A DNA stretch of 64,000 nt, taken from the NCBI RefSeq assembly GCF_013307435.2, contig NZ_CP102846.1, positions 124,001 through 188,000 on the forward strand, read 5' to 3'. Made by a program: the position numbers and the translations under genes. Source of the stretch: Microvirga terrae (lineage in GTDB: Bacteria > Pseudomonadota > Alphaproteobacteria > Rhizobiales > Beijerinckiaceae). Of this stretch, positions 23,831-32,507 are shown piece by piece. A model generated the notes under the pieces. The model did not search any database. It saw nothing but the letters and a program-made list of their open reading frames with translations, and had not been told where the DNA came from. Positions within the stretch are counted from its first letter, which is position 1. Each line of letters opens with the position of its first letter.

Positions 23831-23857
23831 AACCCGGCTCCGCGCCGGGTTCTTTTT
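23831..23857 (+). terminator. Rho-independent terminator
   Basis: AACCCGGC / GCCGGGTT stem with a 5-base loop, then CTTTTT. It lies 80 bases after the small membrane protein gene. Confidence 0.8.
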
Positions 23858-23935
23858 GATCTGGGCTGACATCAGCGAGCACTCACCCGTTTTCTGGCGT
23901 GCCCTGACACATGAGGAGCAGGGCAGACGCGCTGA

Positions 23936-25144
23936 TCATTGGGGTGTTTCAGGCGACATCGGAGCGGCATCGGCTGGAGTCCGTGCTCCAGATCGCTCCT
24001 GAGCACCCAGTGGCGTGCCAAGCTGCTGCCTTACCCCGGCCAGCTGGCTCTGAGCATCAGCGAGGTCCTGACGAGTGGCCTGAAGCCGCCCCTCCAGTTC
24101 TGCAACCTCCCGGTTGCGCGCGGCCAAGTCATCCGTTGCTCTCGCCAATTGGGCCTGAAGATCAGCCCGCTGCTGAGTTACCTGGTTCTGAATTTCAGTC
24201 TGTTCCCATGTCAGGCGGTCCCGCTCCGAGCGGAGGGTGGTCAGCTCTGCCTGAGTGGATGCTTGTGCCTCACGCGCCTGCTGGAGGCGTTGCTCGACCT
24301 CCGTGAGCTCTGATCTCCTTGACGACAGCTCCTGGGTAGCTTGGGATACCGTCTCACGAGCAGCTGCTTCCTGACGGCGAGCATCTTCGAGCTGGCGGCT
24401 CACATCGGTCATTTCCTGCCTGCGTGTCGCGAGCGTCTGCTCGCTTGTGGCAATCTCCTCCTTCACAGAAGCCAGCCGTTGCTCCGCCTGCTGGAGCTGG
24501 TTCTGGATCTCCGGCAGGCGCTGCGACAGTGCCGTGACACTGCGGCCCAGCTCAGCGGCTCTTTGCTCGTTGGCTTGCAGCGTTTGCTGAGCAGTGGCGG
24601 TCTGGGTCTGAACCTCGGTTCGGGCCTGGGTGAGTTGCGTCAGTTGCTGCTGTTGCGTCTGCAGGTCCTGCAGAGTGCCGGTGAGCTGCGCTTGGGCCTG
24701 CTCCCGCGCCTGCGTCACTTGGGCCAGCTGTTGCTGGGTTGTCTGGAGCGACTGCTGCACGGTCCCGAGCTGAGCCTGAAGCTGGTCACGAGATTGCGCT
24801 GTCTGCGCGAGTTGCTGCTGCGACGTCTGGGCCGTTTGCTGCAGGGTTGCAACTTGCGCCTGGGTCTGCTCTCGAGCCTGAGCGACTTGGGCCAGCTGCT
24901 GCTCCGCACCAGCGACCCTGGCCTGCAAGTCTGCCAGAGTTCCTCCAGTGCGCTGCTGCTCGTCGAGCTGCCGTCGCAGGGTGGCTTCAGTTTGCTGAAG
25001 GCGGATCAGTTCCGTTTGGGCTTTCTGCCGCTGGTCGGAGGAAGAGAGCCCGACGCCAAGGGCCAAAAGCCAGCCCAGGATGGCAGCTCCAGCCAATGCC
25101 AAAGTTACAGGCCGCTTCATCTCGGAGCGGTAGTCGACTGCCAT
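23936..25144 (-). CDS. Long Gln-rich coiled-coil inner-membrane protein
   Basis: A 402-residue protein. The ATG at 25144 has AGGAG six bases upstream, which rejects a longer upstream frame. After a basic start (MAVDYRSEMKRP) one transmembrane helix (VTLALAGAAILGWLLALGVGL) anchors it; about residues 35-385 are a continuous coiled coil with near-repeats such as QQLAQ..Q.R.Q.QAQ. A Pro-rich tail follows. The topology places the coiled coil in the periplasm. Internal repeats at DNA level are visible at 24600-24900. It is divergent from the YciE-like gene. A structural or spacer role is inferred. Confidence 0.7.
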   Translation of the reverse strand: MAVDYRSEMKRPVTLALAGAAILGWLLALGVGLSSSDQRQKAQTELIRLQQTEATLRRQLDEQQRTGGTLADLQARVAGAEQQLAQVAQAREQTQAQVATLQQTAQTSQQQLAQTAQSRDQLQAQLGTVQQSLQTTQQQLAQVTQAREQAQAQLTGTLQDLQTQQQQLTQLTQARTEVQTQTATAQQTLQANEQRAAELGRSVTALSQRLPEIQNQLQQAEQRLASVKEEIATSEQTLATRRQEMTDVSRQLEDARRQEAAARETVSQATQELSSRRSELTEVEQRLQQAREAQASTQAELTTLRSERDRLTWEQTEIQNQVTQQRADLQAQLARATDDLAARNREVAELEGRLQATRQDLADAQSQLAGVRQQLGTPLGAQERSGARTPADAAPMSPETPQ

Positions 25145-25333
25145 CGTGATCTCCTGCGCGTGGGCTGCTCGATCTAACGCAGAGCCGTGACGAGCGTTGC
25201 TCACTTCTGCACCAAAAGCAGCCCTTCGGTTCGCGCTGACCATTGGCTGCTCCGATGCCAAGAAACCGCACGGAACGCTCAGCTCCGTCACGGATTATCC
25301 GTATCGCTGCGCTATTGGATCAGGAGACTAACA

Positions 25334-25822
25334 ATGGCTGACAAGGATTTGAAAGCTCTCTTTCTGCATCAGCTCAAGGATACGTATTTCGCCGAGAACG
25401 CCATCCTCAAGGCCTTGCCGCAGATGGCGGAAGCTGCGCAGGCCGAGGAACTCAAGGGCGCCTTTGCCGTCCACCTGAAGGAAACGGAGGGGCAGGTGAA
25501 GCGACTTGAGAAGGTATTCCAGCTGTTGGGCGAGAAGCCTGCGGGAATTGAGTGCAAAGCCATTCAGGGCATTATTGAGGAAGGTCAGGAAATCCTGCAG
25601 GAGTTCAGCGGCGGCGAGGCTCTCGATGCTGGGCTGATCGCAGCGGCCCAGGCGGTGGAGCATTACGAGATCACCCGCTACGGCACCTTGCTCGCGTGGG
25701 CTAAGCAGCTTGGCCTCTCCGAGGCTGAGGAACTTATCCAAGAGACCCTGGTCGAGGAAGAGAATACCGACCAGATCCTCTCAGAGTTGGCTGAGGACGC
25801 TATCAATCCTGCTGCCGCGTAG
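25334..25822 (+). CDS. YciE/YciF-type ferritin-like protein (DUF892)
   Basis: A 162-residue four-helix-bundle protein. It has the family opening LKALFLHQLKDTYFAENAIL, metal-ligand-type Glu/His in helices 1-4 (HLKETEGQVKRLEKVF, AVEHYEITRYGTLLAWA), and the closing LVEEENTDQILSELAE. YciE and YciF proteins are induced in general stress and bind a di-metal site; their chemistry is unsettled. A GGAG stands before the ATG at 25334. It is one of several general-stress-type genes clustered at 20.9-28 kb. Confidence 0.85.
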   Translation: MADKDLKALFLHQLKDTYFAENAILKALPQMAEAAQAEELKGAFAVHLKETEGQVKRLEKVFQLLGEKPAGIECKAIQGIIEEGQEILQEFSGGEALDAGLIAAAQAVEHYEITRYGTLLAWAKQLGLSEAEELIQETLVEEENTDQILSELAEDAINPAAA

Positions 25823-25910
25823 GAGACCGAAGGAGGACCTGACCAGAAAGCCGCCCCATCAGGAGCGGCTTGAATAGCCAGCGCCAGTTTCCAGACTATC
25901 CGCATTATGC

Positions 25911-27539
25911 TTACGGAATAGTCCCGTGTCTTTGGAGAGGGCCCACATTGGGCTCAAGAGATCCGTCGCCGTTCGGAAGGGTGAGATGAAAGACGGCTCC
26001 GTGCGGGACATTGTCGGTCACCCACAGTTTTCCGCCATGGCTCTCGATGATCGACCGGCTGAACATGAGCCCCATCCCCATTCCATCCGGCTTCGTACTG
26101 AAGAATGGTTCGAAGATGCGGTCCTTGAAGTTGGGCTCTATGCCCGGCCCGGTATCCGCTACGGATACAAGGATCCCTCTACTCTTCAACCGTTTTGATG
26201 TGACATGCACGACCCGGGGCCGATCACTTATGGTACCCATCGCTTCGCCCGCGTTGGCAATGAGGTTCGAGATGACCTGTTGAAGCTGTGACGGGTTTCC
26301 GGTGGCACGGGGCAGCTTGGCATCGAGATCAGCCCTGATCGTGACACCGGCCATCCGGGCTTCTTCCCTCCAATGTTGTAGGACGTCTTCGATGAGGTGG
26401 TTCAGGTCGAGCGGCACACGCTCTTGGGCATCCCTCCGGAAGAGTCTCCTGATCCCGTCGACCACATCTCGGGCACGATGACCGTCACGGGCGATCCGCT
26501 CCAGTGCGGCTCGCACTTCCTCGGTCTGTGAGACTTCCTGATCGAGCCATCGAAGGCCGGCCCCGGCGTTTATGACGATACTTGCCAGCGGCTGGTTGAT
26601 CTCATGGGCGATCGAGGCTGACAAGGCCTCCATGGTCGTCAGGCGGCTTTCACGCGCCAGACGCTCGGAATGAACCGAGCGGGCGAGACGGGCTTGCAGG
26701 GTCGTCGCTTCCGAGAGCAAAACGAGGAGAACGATGCTCGCGGAGACCAGTCCGTACAGCCGCCCGGCCCACCAGCCAAGGTTGAGGCGGGTGCCGCCGG
26801 TGACATATGTCAGCGTGATATTCTCGATCAGCAGCGTACAGAGCACGACCATCAGCCACAGATCGAGACTCGAGCGACGGCGAACCCACAAGGATACGAG
26901 TCCGATTAGATAGAGGCAAATCGCTGCGATCGGAACGGCATGCCAGAGTGGGGCGACGTTCCTGTTATCGATCATGAACTTCGGGAGTTTGTCAGGGTGG
27001 ACAATGGCAACCCAAGCCACTGCCCCTGCAAGGCTGGCGATCAGAGCAGTTCTGCGCACGATGATCATGGGTATGGAGCGTTGCGGCTCATCGCCGGTGG
27101 AGTCCCGGTCCTTTGTCAGGGCATAGGCGATGACGAAGAGGGGAAAGCTCAGGCGCCGGACGGCGGCAAGCGTAGCCGTGCTTTCGATGTTGCTGCCCAT
27201 CCCAAGGGGCGCAAACACGTCAGGCAGCGTGACCACCCACGGGATGACCAGAAGCCCTGAGAATAGATAGCCAGACGACAGGGTGAGAACGGCCCACGAC
27301 TTTTGAACGGAGAACAGGGCCAATAAGAGGGTCGAGGTGAGCAGTTCAACAAGGAAGACCGCGACGGCATAGGCCGGGAGCAGGACTTCTGTCCCTGTTG
27401 TCCGGAGCCGCGCGTAGGGGATGGTAATCAGCAAGGCGAGGACCAAGGTGGCGAGCCCCGCGCCAGCCAGCCACTTCTCGGCCCGGCTGGGAGGCGCCGT
27501 GGACAACAGGAACGGATCAGGGCCGCGACTATCGGGCAT
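25911..27539 (-). CDS. Membrane sensor histidine kinase (MASE4-like)
   Basis: A 542-residue kinase. The first 300 residues form about eight transmembrane segments with loops like LPDVFAPLGMGSN, matching the MASE4-type integral sensor domain. The transmitter follows: H box SASIAHEINQPLASIVINAGA, N box ISNLIANAGEAM, G1 VADTGPGIE, F EPFFSTKPDGMGMGL. This is the HPK4-like group often paired with LuxR-type regulators. No receiver protein follows, and the only response regulator nearby (28211-28618) is dead. The start MPDSRG was chosen to drop an upstream tail without a ribosome site. Confidence 0.85.
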   Translation of the reverse strand: MPDSRGPDPFLLSTAPPSRAEKWLAGAGLATLVLALLITIPYARLRTTGTEVLLPAYAVAVFLVELLTSTLLLALFSVQKSWAVLTLSSGYLFSGLLVIPWVVTLPDVFAPLGMGSNIESTATLAAVRRLSFPLFVIAYALTKDRDSTGDEPQRSIPMIIVRRTALIASLAGAVAWVAIVHPDKLPKFMIDNRNVAPLWHAVPIAAICLYLIGLVSLWVRRRSSLDLWLMVVLCTLLIENITLTYVTGGTRLNLGWWAGRLYGLVSASIVLLVLLSEATTLQARLARSVHSERLARESRLTTMEALSASIAHEINQPLASIVINAGAGLRWLDQEVSQTEEVRAALERIARDGHRARDVVDGIRRLFRRDAQERVPLDLNHLIEDVLQHWREEARMAGVTIRADLDAKLPRATGNPSQLQQVISNLIANAGEAMGTISDRPRVVHVTSKRLKSRGILVSVADTGPGIEPNFKDRIFEPFFSTKPDGMGMGLMFSRSIIESHGGKLWVTDNVPHGAVFHLTLPNGDGSLEPNVGPLQRHGTIP

Positions 27540-27785
27540 CCGTGCATCTCTGCCGTGCGGTGTTCCATCGGAATTTAGAGCACAACCCCAGGAACAAAGT
27601 AAGGGCGTAATCCCGCCAAGCAAGCGGCACGTAGCTAGCTCCGTCTATGATCGGCTCAGTTGGGCGAGTTCGGGGCGCTCGTCCGGGGTGAGCGGACGCG
27701 GGAGTCCTTCAGGCGGCGCGGCATGGACACCTCGCAGCACGAGGATCAGCGCGCCACTTTGCCATATCCGATGCCAGATGACCCA

Positions 27786-28013
27786 CTAGTGTCGCGTCGG
27801 CTCCAAGCAAAGAGAGGCCAAGACCCTGCCGGATGAGTCAACGATATTAAGCCACCAGCCCTGCCAGGATGCGCCAACCTCAATCGCCTCATTCCGAAGG
27901 TCGTCGATGGCTGCCAAGGCCTGAGCCTTGGCATGATCAAGATCGGAGACCTCGATTCCTTCGTCATCGAGGATCTCCTCGTGGCTGTTCACTAGGTGAA
28001 AGTAGCAGCGCAT
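27786..28013 (-). CDS. DUF6894-family small protein
   Basis: A 75-residue protein, MRCYFHLVNSHEEILDDEGIEVSDLDHAKAQALAAI..., with the family pattern YFHL.......D..G.E..DL..A...A and a closing strand VDSSGRVLASLCL. Such proteins are abundant in Hyphomicrobiales and their role is unknown. Monocistronic. Confidence 0.75.
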   Translation of the reverse strand: MRCYFHLVNSHEEILDDEGIEVSDLDHAKAQALAAIDDLRNEAIEVGASWQGWWLNIVDSSGRVLASLCLEPTRH

Positions 28014-28210
28014 GAGCAGTGTCGAGTCTTCAGTCTTCGTTCCAGATAGTCATACTTTATAAATACTCGGGCCGAAAACAACGTGAGTTGTTCATAGCAG
28101 TTAGTACAAAACAGAGCGCACTAGGGAACTATGAAGACTTGCCACTTCCGATAGGAACGACCCTGCACCAGTTGCTGGCGGCTCTTAATTAATAGATGTC
28201 ATTTTATCTT

Positions 28211-28618
28211 ATGTCTTGCCTCGAACATCGCACGGTTATACTTGCTGTAGATCAGCCGCTAGTGCACATCTTCATCGCCGATTTTATGATGAAGCTGGCT
28301 TCGAGGTGTTTGAGGCGGCGGATGCAGATGAAGCTTTGACGATCCTGAAGGTCAAACCCGATGTTTAAGCCATTATTAGTGATGTTGAGATGCCTCGCGA
28401 TTCGATGAACGGGTTTGCGCTGGCTCGAACCGTCCGGGAGCAATGGCTGGAGATTGGGATCGTGATTACGCCAGGGCGAGAGCGCCCCCGGCCCTGACGA
28501 GTTGCCGGAAGAAATTGTCTTTCTCGCCAAGCTCTACCTGCCAGATGCCGTCACTCAGGTGATCCGACTGAGGGCCACGCCCCAAGCGGTCGAGACGGCG
28601 CCTGCTAACATCATGTAA
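28211..28618 (+). pseudogene. Decayed single-domain response regulator
   Basis: The conceptual translation is a CheY-like receiver: VILAVDQPLV, then FEVFEAADADEALTILKVKPDV, AIISDVEMPRDSMNGFALARTVREQW, IGIVITPGRERP, ELPEEIVFLAKLYLPDAVTQVI. It needs frame changes near 28290 and 28490, and a TAA interrupts it after KPDV. The phospho-acceptor Asp (ISDVEMP) survives, but Lys of the SKPY motif has become KLY. At least three lesions show a long-dead gene. It may once have paired with a nearby histidine kinase. Confidence 0.75.
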
Positions 28619-28832
28619 TTTCGCAGAAGGCCGGGTGGCACGACGCCTCGGACGCTCTCTTGTGGTACGGATGGTTCCAGAGATTGTTCACCACGAGAGC
28701 GAGAAGAACGACGCTCAGGAGCAGGATCAGGAGCAGGGCGACACGGGACAGTCGTTCGTGGCGGGCTAGTTGGGCCTGCGCCGCTTCAAGCTTTTGGCGG
28801 CGCTCATCCTGATCATGGTCTTTGCGCGGCAT
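28611..28832 (-). CDS. Small single-pass membrane protein
   Basis: A 73-residue protein: a highly charged N-terminal part (MPRKDHDQDERRQKLEAAQ), one transmembrane helix (VALLLILLLSVVLLALVV) and a short His/Cys-containing end. The helix and charges predict an N-in inner-membrane protein. It overlaps the tail of the dead response regulator, convergent. Not recognised. Confidence 0.45.
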   Translation of the reverse strand: MPRKDHDQDERRQKLEAAQAQLARHERLSRVALLLILLLSVVLLALVVNNLWNHPYHKRASEASCHPAFCEIT

Positions 28833-29026
28833 GGCTGGCCAATCTACTAGTTTAGAACTAAACTAATATCTGCCTCGCGCATCTAGGAACATTGTCCAAA
28901 AGTTCGAATATGGTCGTTTATGGACCCTGAGTAACAGAGTTCCGTCGCCGGGAAGATCATCATCAGAAGCCCATCTATCCTATGCAGTCTCGGTCGAACT
29001 TGCTTCGTGCTGGATGAGGCTGAGAC

Positions 29027-29878
29027 ATGAACTGGATTTCCGAAGTCGTCCGTCCGAAGATCAAGACGCTCTTCAAGCGCGAGACGCCGGACAATCTCTG
29101 GATCAAGTGCCCGGAGACCGGGCAGGTGGTGTTCCACAAGGACGTGGAGGCGAACCAGTGGGTGATCCCGGGCTCCAACCACCACATGCGCATCTCGGCC
29201 ACACAGCGCCTGCAGCTCATGTTCGACGGGGCTACCTGGCTCGACGTGGCCGTACCGGAGGTGCCGGTCGATCCGCTCAAGTTCCGTGACGAGAAGCGCT
29301 ATGTCGACCGCCTGAAGGACGCCCGTGCCAAGACCGGCCAGCAGGACGCGTTCAAGGTCGGCTTCGGCCGGGTCGACGAGCTGCCGATGACCATTGCGGT
29401 CCAGGATTTCGGCTTCATGGGCGGCTCGCTCGGCATGGCGGCCGGCGAGGCCTTCATCAAGGGGGCCGAGACGGCCCTCGACAAGAAGACTCCCTACGTG
29501 CTCTTCGCCGGCTCCGGCGGCGCGCGCATGCAGGAGGGCATCCTGTCCCTCATGCAGATGCCCCGCACCACGGTGGCGATCCGCCGCCTGCGCGACGCGA
29601 AGCTGCCCTACATCGTCGTGCTCACCAACCCGACCACCGGCGGCGTGACCGCCTCCTACGCCATGCTCGGCGACGTGCATCTGGCCGAGCCGGGCGCGCT
29701 CATCGGCTTCGCCGGCCCGCGCGTGATCGAGCAGACCATCCGCGAGAAGCTGCCCGACGGCTTCCAGCGCTCCGAATATCTGAAGGAGCACGGCATGGTG
29801 GACGCGGTCGTGCACCGGCACGACCTCAAGGCCACCGTCGCGCGCCTGTCGCGCCTTTCAGTACAGCCTCACCTATAG
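29027..29878 (+). CDS. accD: Acetyl-CoA carboxylase carboxyltransferase beta subunit (altered C-terminus)
   Basis: A 283-residue AccD: start [16 protein letters not shown], then [10 protein letters not shown] without the four-Cys zinc finger, as in other alphaproteobacteria. The crotonase-fold core is complete: [48 protein letters not shown]. With AccA it transfers carboxyl from biotin to acetyl-CoA, the first step of fatty-acid synthesis. After VARLSRL the usual last 20 or so residues are replaced by SVQPHL and a stop. Codons are far richer in G/C at third positions than the neighbours, as in a core chromosomal gene. This suggests a recent partial copy moved from the chromosome. Whether it is active or essential here is unknown. 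Confidence 0.9.
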   Translation: MNWISEVVRPKIKTLFKRETPDNLWIKCPETGQVVFHKDVEANQWVIPGSNHHMRISATQRLQLMFDGATWLDVAVPEVPVDPLKFRDEKRYVDRLKDARAKTGQQDAFKVGFGRVDELPMTIAVQDFGFMGGSLGMAAGEAFIKGAETALDKKTPYVLFAGSGGARMQEGILSLMQMPRTTVAIRRLRDAKLPYIVVLTNPTTGGVTASYAMLGDVHLAEPGALIGFAGPRVIEQTIREKLPDGFQRSEYLKEHGMVDAVVHRHDLKATVARLSRLSVQPHL

Positions 29879-29929
29879 CAGCTTAATTTTGCGGAAGCGC
29901 CCGTTTGGAATGCGGATCTGCCGGAGGTG

Positions 29930-30022
29930 ATGATGGATGCTGAAGCAGAGTACTTCCGCCTGAGGCAGGATGCACATCCCGGCTGGGACGGTGAGGCCTA
30001 CCAGCGCCGCCTGGCAGGATGA
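29930..30022 (+). CDS. Possible 30-residue protein
   Basis: MMDAEAEYFRLRQDAHPGWD... ending QRRLAG, directly preceded by GGAGGTG. The strong ribosome site is the only support, and the frame is short; it may also be a remnant. Confidence 0.3.
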   Translation: MMDAEAEYFRLRQDAHPGWDGEAYQRRLAG

Positions 30023-30153
30023 CGAGCACAGTCGATCAGCTTCGCCAGGACAGTAGGTTTCCACGGCCTCCCGCTCACGTCATCGAACTTGGCTCCGGCG
30101 GCGGTCACAGGGTGTAGGCACGTGTAAGTGCAACTGTGGCAGCCCGTAGGCCT

Positions 30154-30357
30154 TTATGATTGTGGAGCGTCACCCGCTCGAGCAGATGCTATGGCTTGAT
30201 GACCTTCAGGCGTGCTCATCCAGGTGAGAGCTTCTGCCCGGCAGGTGAATTTCTCTCGACAGATCCTGGGCGTCAGCTTTCCGCGCACAGGGACAACCAC
30301 CCGCCAGGATCGCTTCAGCTCCATTGGATATGCGGCAGGATGCTCTTTGCTCATCAT
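30154..30357 (-). CDS. Small conserved hypothetical protein
   Basis: A 67-residue protein, MMSKEHPAAYPMELKRSWRV..., with VPVRGKLTPRICREKFTCRAEALTWMSTPEGH. Small proteins with the LTPR.CRE.F..RAEA..W pattern are familiar from Methylobacteriaceae, with no known role. GGAAGG lies just before the second ATG. Confidence 0.5.
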   Translation of the reverse strand: MMSKEHPAAYPMELKRSWRVVVPVRGKLTPRICREKFTCRAEALTWMSTPEGHQAIASARAGDAPQS

Positions 30358-30402
30358 ACCTTCCCAACGTCCTGCTCGAAGGGGCACAACAATCAGCCCC
30401 AA

Positions 30403-30730
30403 GGTTCTTGACCGAAGGCGAGCTGCACTGGGCAGTATACCTAGATCCTAATTAGGAGGAGGTTAATATCGTGCTTGTACTTCTCCTAAACCGTGCTCCA
30501 AACGTGCTCCTATGGAACCCATGAGATAATTATAGGGATCAGCGCGGCCTTACTTCTAGTCAGCGGGGTCGCTCTAGACGGCAAGAGAACCCGACCAAGT
30601 TCACCGATGAGAGGGATCGAGCGTTCTGGGGCTTGGCCGGGAAACGGGTGTTCCAAGCTGCGGGGTTCCCGACTGAACGATGTGTGAACACGGAACAGCA
30701 TCCGATGCGGCAGCTAAAGAATAGGGGCGC
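30403..30730. other. Stretch without a supported gene
   Basis: About 330 bases; an AGGAGGT at 30460-30466 leads only into a 17-codon frame. I see no RNA gene or terminator. Confidence 0.4.
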
Positions 30731-30994
30731 TCACCGCTCCCAAGTGTCCCTATGCCTATTGTTGGTTTTGATCTGAGGCTCGCCGAGCCAATCACAAAGA
30801 TCCTCTAACGAGGCGAAGATATGCTCGATTTCCGTGAAAGGTGCCGGCCTCCATGCTGGAGGCAAATCCTCGAGCAGTTCCGCTGTCCACGTATAAGGCT
30901 GGTAGGAGCTGTTGCGCACCACACTAGCTACGACCTCTCCGTTCAAAAGGAGATCATAGGCGCCGGGCGCCAGCTGGATCAGGCTGTAGGTCAT
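30731..30994 (-). CDS. Small conserved protein, coupled to the upstream gene
   Basis: An 87-residue protein, MTYSLIQLAPGAYDLLLNGEVVASVVR..., with APFTEIEHIFASLEDLCDWLG. It looks like a compact alpha/beta protein of a kind common in this bacterial family, function unknown. Its ATG overlaps the stop of the upstream 70-residue gene (ATGA), so the two are made together. Confidence 0.65.
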   Translation of the reverse strand: MTYSLIQLAPGAYDLLLNGEVVASVVRNSSYQPYTWTAELLEDLPPAWRPAPFTEIEHIFASLEDLCDWLGEPQIKTNNRHRDTWER

Positions 30995-31203
30995 TGCAGG
31001 CTCTCGTCCGAGGCCAGCTGGCGATCGATCCACTCTCGGGCCATGGCGAGGACTGTCTCCCGTTCCGGAGCCATAACCAGGGTGGGCTTCTGGTCGGGCC
31101 GGGTCACGAGGGCCATCCAGTCCAGGCCGCTTGGGTTGAGACGGATGCGGTAGTCGTGATGGTCGACGAGGTCAGTGTCCTGAGAGGGAGAGGGATCGGT
31201 CAT
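30991..31203 (-). CDS. Small hypothetical protein, first gene of a pair
   Basis: A 70-residue protein, MTDPSPSQDTDLVDHHDYRIRLNPSGLDWMALVTRPDQ..., then MAREWIDRQLA. Short strands followed by a helix. It starts 78 bases downstream of the tRNA gene on the same strand and overlaps the next gene by ATGA. The longer upstream frame would run into the tRNA and is rejected. Confidence 0.6.
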   Translation of the reverse strand: MTDPSPSQDTDLVDHHDYRIRLNPSGLDWMALVTRPDQKPTLVMAPERETVLAMAREWIDRQLASDESLQ

Positions 31204-31280
31204 CATGGGACGGGTAGGTCTGTTGTGCGGCAGTAACGTCTGGAATGGGCTGCACGCCTTTGCTGGGCTGGGTTGATATG

Positions 31281-31356
31281 TGGTGGGCCCGGAGGGACTT
31301 GAACCCCCGACCCGACCGTTATGAGCGGCCGGCTCTAACCATATAGCTACAGGCCC
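31281..31356 (-). tRNA. tRNA with CAT anticodon (Met or Ile2)
   Basis: A complete cloverleaf of 76 nt including an encoded CCA. Acceptor GGGCCTG pairs with CGGGCCC (one G-U pair); the anticodon stem is GGCCG/CGGTC (one G-U) with loop CTCATAA and anticodon CAT (complement at 31321-31323). The T arm is GGGGG-TTCAAGT-CCCTC. The D arm keeps GGTTAGA. CAT serves elongator Met or, when the C is changed to lysidine, Ile for AUA codons; the sequence alone does not decide, though it is not an initiator (standard G1-C72 pair). A tRNA on a plasmid often marks an integration site or a translocated chromosomal fragment. Confidence 0.9.
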
Positions 31357-31364
31357 CACCATCT

Positions 31365-31391
31365 GCCATCCGCTCAACGTTGGCGGATGGC
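31365..31391. repeat. Long palindrome just upstream of the tRNA
   Basis: Arms GCCATCCGC (31365-31373) and GCGGATGGC (31383-31391) flank T plus the self-complementary CAACGTTG. The dyad begins 9 bases before the tRNA 5' end. It lacks a T run, so it is not a classic terminator; a recombination or protein-binding site is possible. Confidence 0.5.
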
Positions 31392-31504
31392 CCGTGCCTC
31401 CCCTGACACAGGCAGCCGCAGCGGATCAAGTGGCCAATGTTGCCCCCGCAGGCGACCTGGCAGAAATCCTCCCCGATGCGAGCTCAACCGTCTTGAGGAC
31501 GCGA

Positions 31505-32182
31505 TCACCGCCCTTGCGGCTGCAACGAACGGGCGAGTTCCCGGATCACTCTATCCTCAATGTTGAGCCCATCGAGCTCCTGGTCAGTCTCTGGATCCAA
31601 TGCGGCTTCCGATGTCTCGGACACACGCGACACCTCAGCCGGGTGCAGCTGGGGCTCGCCAACCCGGTTGTCCAAGGCATCGAGCAGGCCGTGGAGGGCC
31701 TCATTCGTGACCTCGACGGCCGGAACAGAGGGCAGACCCGTGAGAGCCAGAGAGCGGACCTGGTAGGCGGCTTCACTGGTGACCTCGGGACCAAACCAAG
31801 CAGGCGGCTGGAACTTGCGTGCCGTCTTGTCTTGTTTGAACGTGATGCTGATCAGATCGAGCGGTGCCGGGGTGACGAACCGCTGGATGGTAGCACCATG
31901 TGAGCCAATGGCCATGGGAATGCTCAGATACTCGGCCTGTCCGGCGGTTAACTCGAGCAGCGCCTCGGCTTGAGCCTGTGAGATCTCAGCCGGCTCCTCG
32001 CGCGGGCCGGCCACATGGTGAGCAATCAGGATGAGGTGGGCGGTCTCACCTGAAACCTGGACGTGGGCGCTCCGGTCCGTCCGATCCGGGAAGAAGCCTT
32101 GTCGCACGAGATGGCCTCCCCTCTCCCTCTCGATCAGGCGAGCCAGAGCGGAGGCGAGCAGGAAGACACGGGTGGTGCTCAT
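31505..32182 (-). CDS. Degenerate CYTH-like domain protein
   Basis: A 225-residue protein. The order resembles the CYTH (adenylate cyclase / thiamine triphosphatase) tunnel: ...ARLIERERGGHLVRQGFFP, SAHVQVSGETAHLILI, a helix near QAQAEALLELT, VTPAPLDLISITF, then PPAWFGPEVTSEAAYQVRSLAL like the CYTH C-terminus W.G.EVT.D.RY.N..LA. The N-terminal EXEXK motif is missing, so catalysis is doubtful. A GGAGG nine bases upstream fixes the start at MSTTRV. The acidic C-terminal 60 residues are extra. It might bind an inorganic polyphosphate or nucleotide; this is inference. Confidence 0.5.
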   Translation of the reverse strand: MSTTRVFLLASALARLIERERGGHLVRQGFFPDRTDRSAHVQVSGETAHLILIAHHVAGPREEPAEISQAQAEALLELTAGQAEYLSIPMAIGSHGATIQRFVTPAPLDLISITFKQDKTARKFQPPAWFGPEVTSEAAYQVRSLALTGLPSVPAVEVTNEALHGLLDALDNRVGEPQLHPAEVSRVSETSEAALDPETDQELDGLNIEDRVIRELARSLQPQGR

Positions 32183-32507
32183 CGGGTCAATCCTCCGCAG
32201 CGGTACTGTTGGTCGAGCAACTCCTTCCAAGCTAGGGTTTAAGGATCGATCCGGGAAGGGACTGGCGCTGCCTTGATTGTCTTAGAGTATTTGAGGTTAA
32301 AGGAGCCGAGCTGGCCCAAGCAGCTTCGAAGTTCTGTCAAAACGTTCATCAGCTATTCACTGCCCAATGAAGGTAGTGTCCGATCGGCCGAAGCGCGCGC
32401 TTCTACAATGCAGTATGCCTCATGTGAGCACTCCGCTAAGAACATGATTTGGCTATCGACCCCGTCAGGGGCATCCCTTCCCAGTCAGATCCCGTCGTGC
32501 ACTAACC
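32183..32507. other. Stretch without a supported gene
   Basis: About 325 bases between the CYTH-like gene and the next gene; no convincing frame, RNA or repeat seen. Confidence 0.4.

Noticed and set aside
24600..24900. Short repeated DNA considered as a CRISPR-like or satellite array
   Set aside because: The units vary and follow the heptad repeats of the coiled-coil protein; no fixed repeat with unique spacers is present.
24341..25177. A Leu-rich 278-codon frame on the plus strand
   Set aside because: It mirrors the Gln/Ala coiled-coil gene on the minus strand; CAG/CTG repeats read backwards give Leu-rich protein.
28030..28220. AT-rich stretch considered as an origin or promoter cluster
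   Set aside because: No repeats or consensus boxes could be placed with confidence.
28883..29821. A 312-codon open frame on the minus strand
   Set aside because: It is the antisense shadow of accD; long antisense frames are expected across GC-rich codons, and accD is unmistakable.
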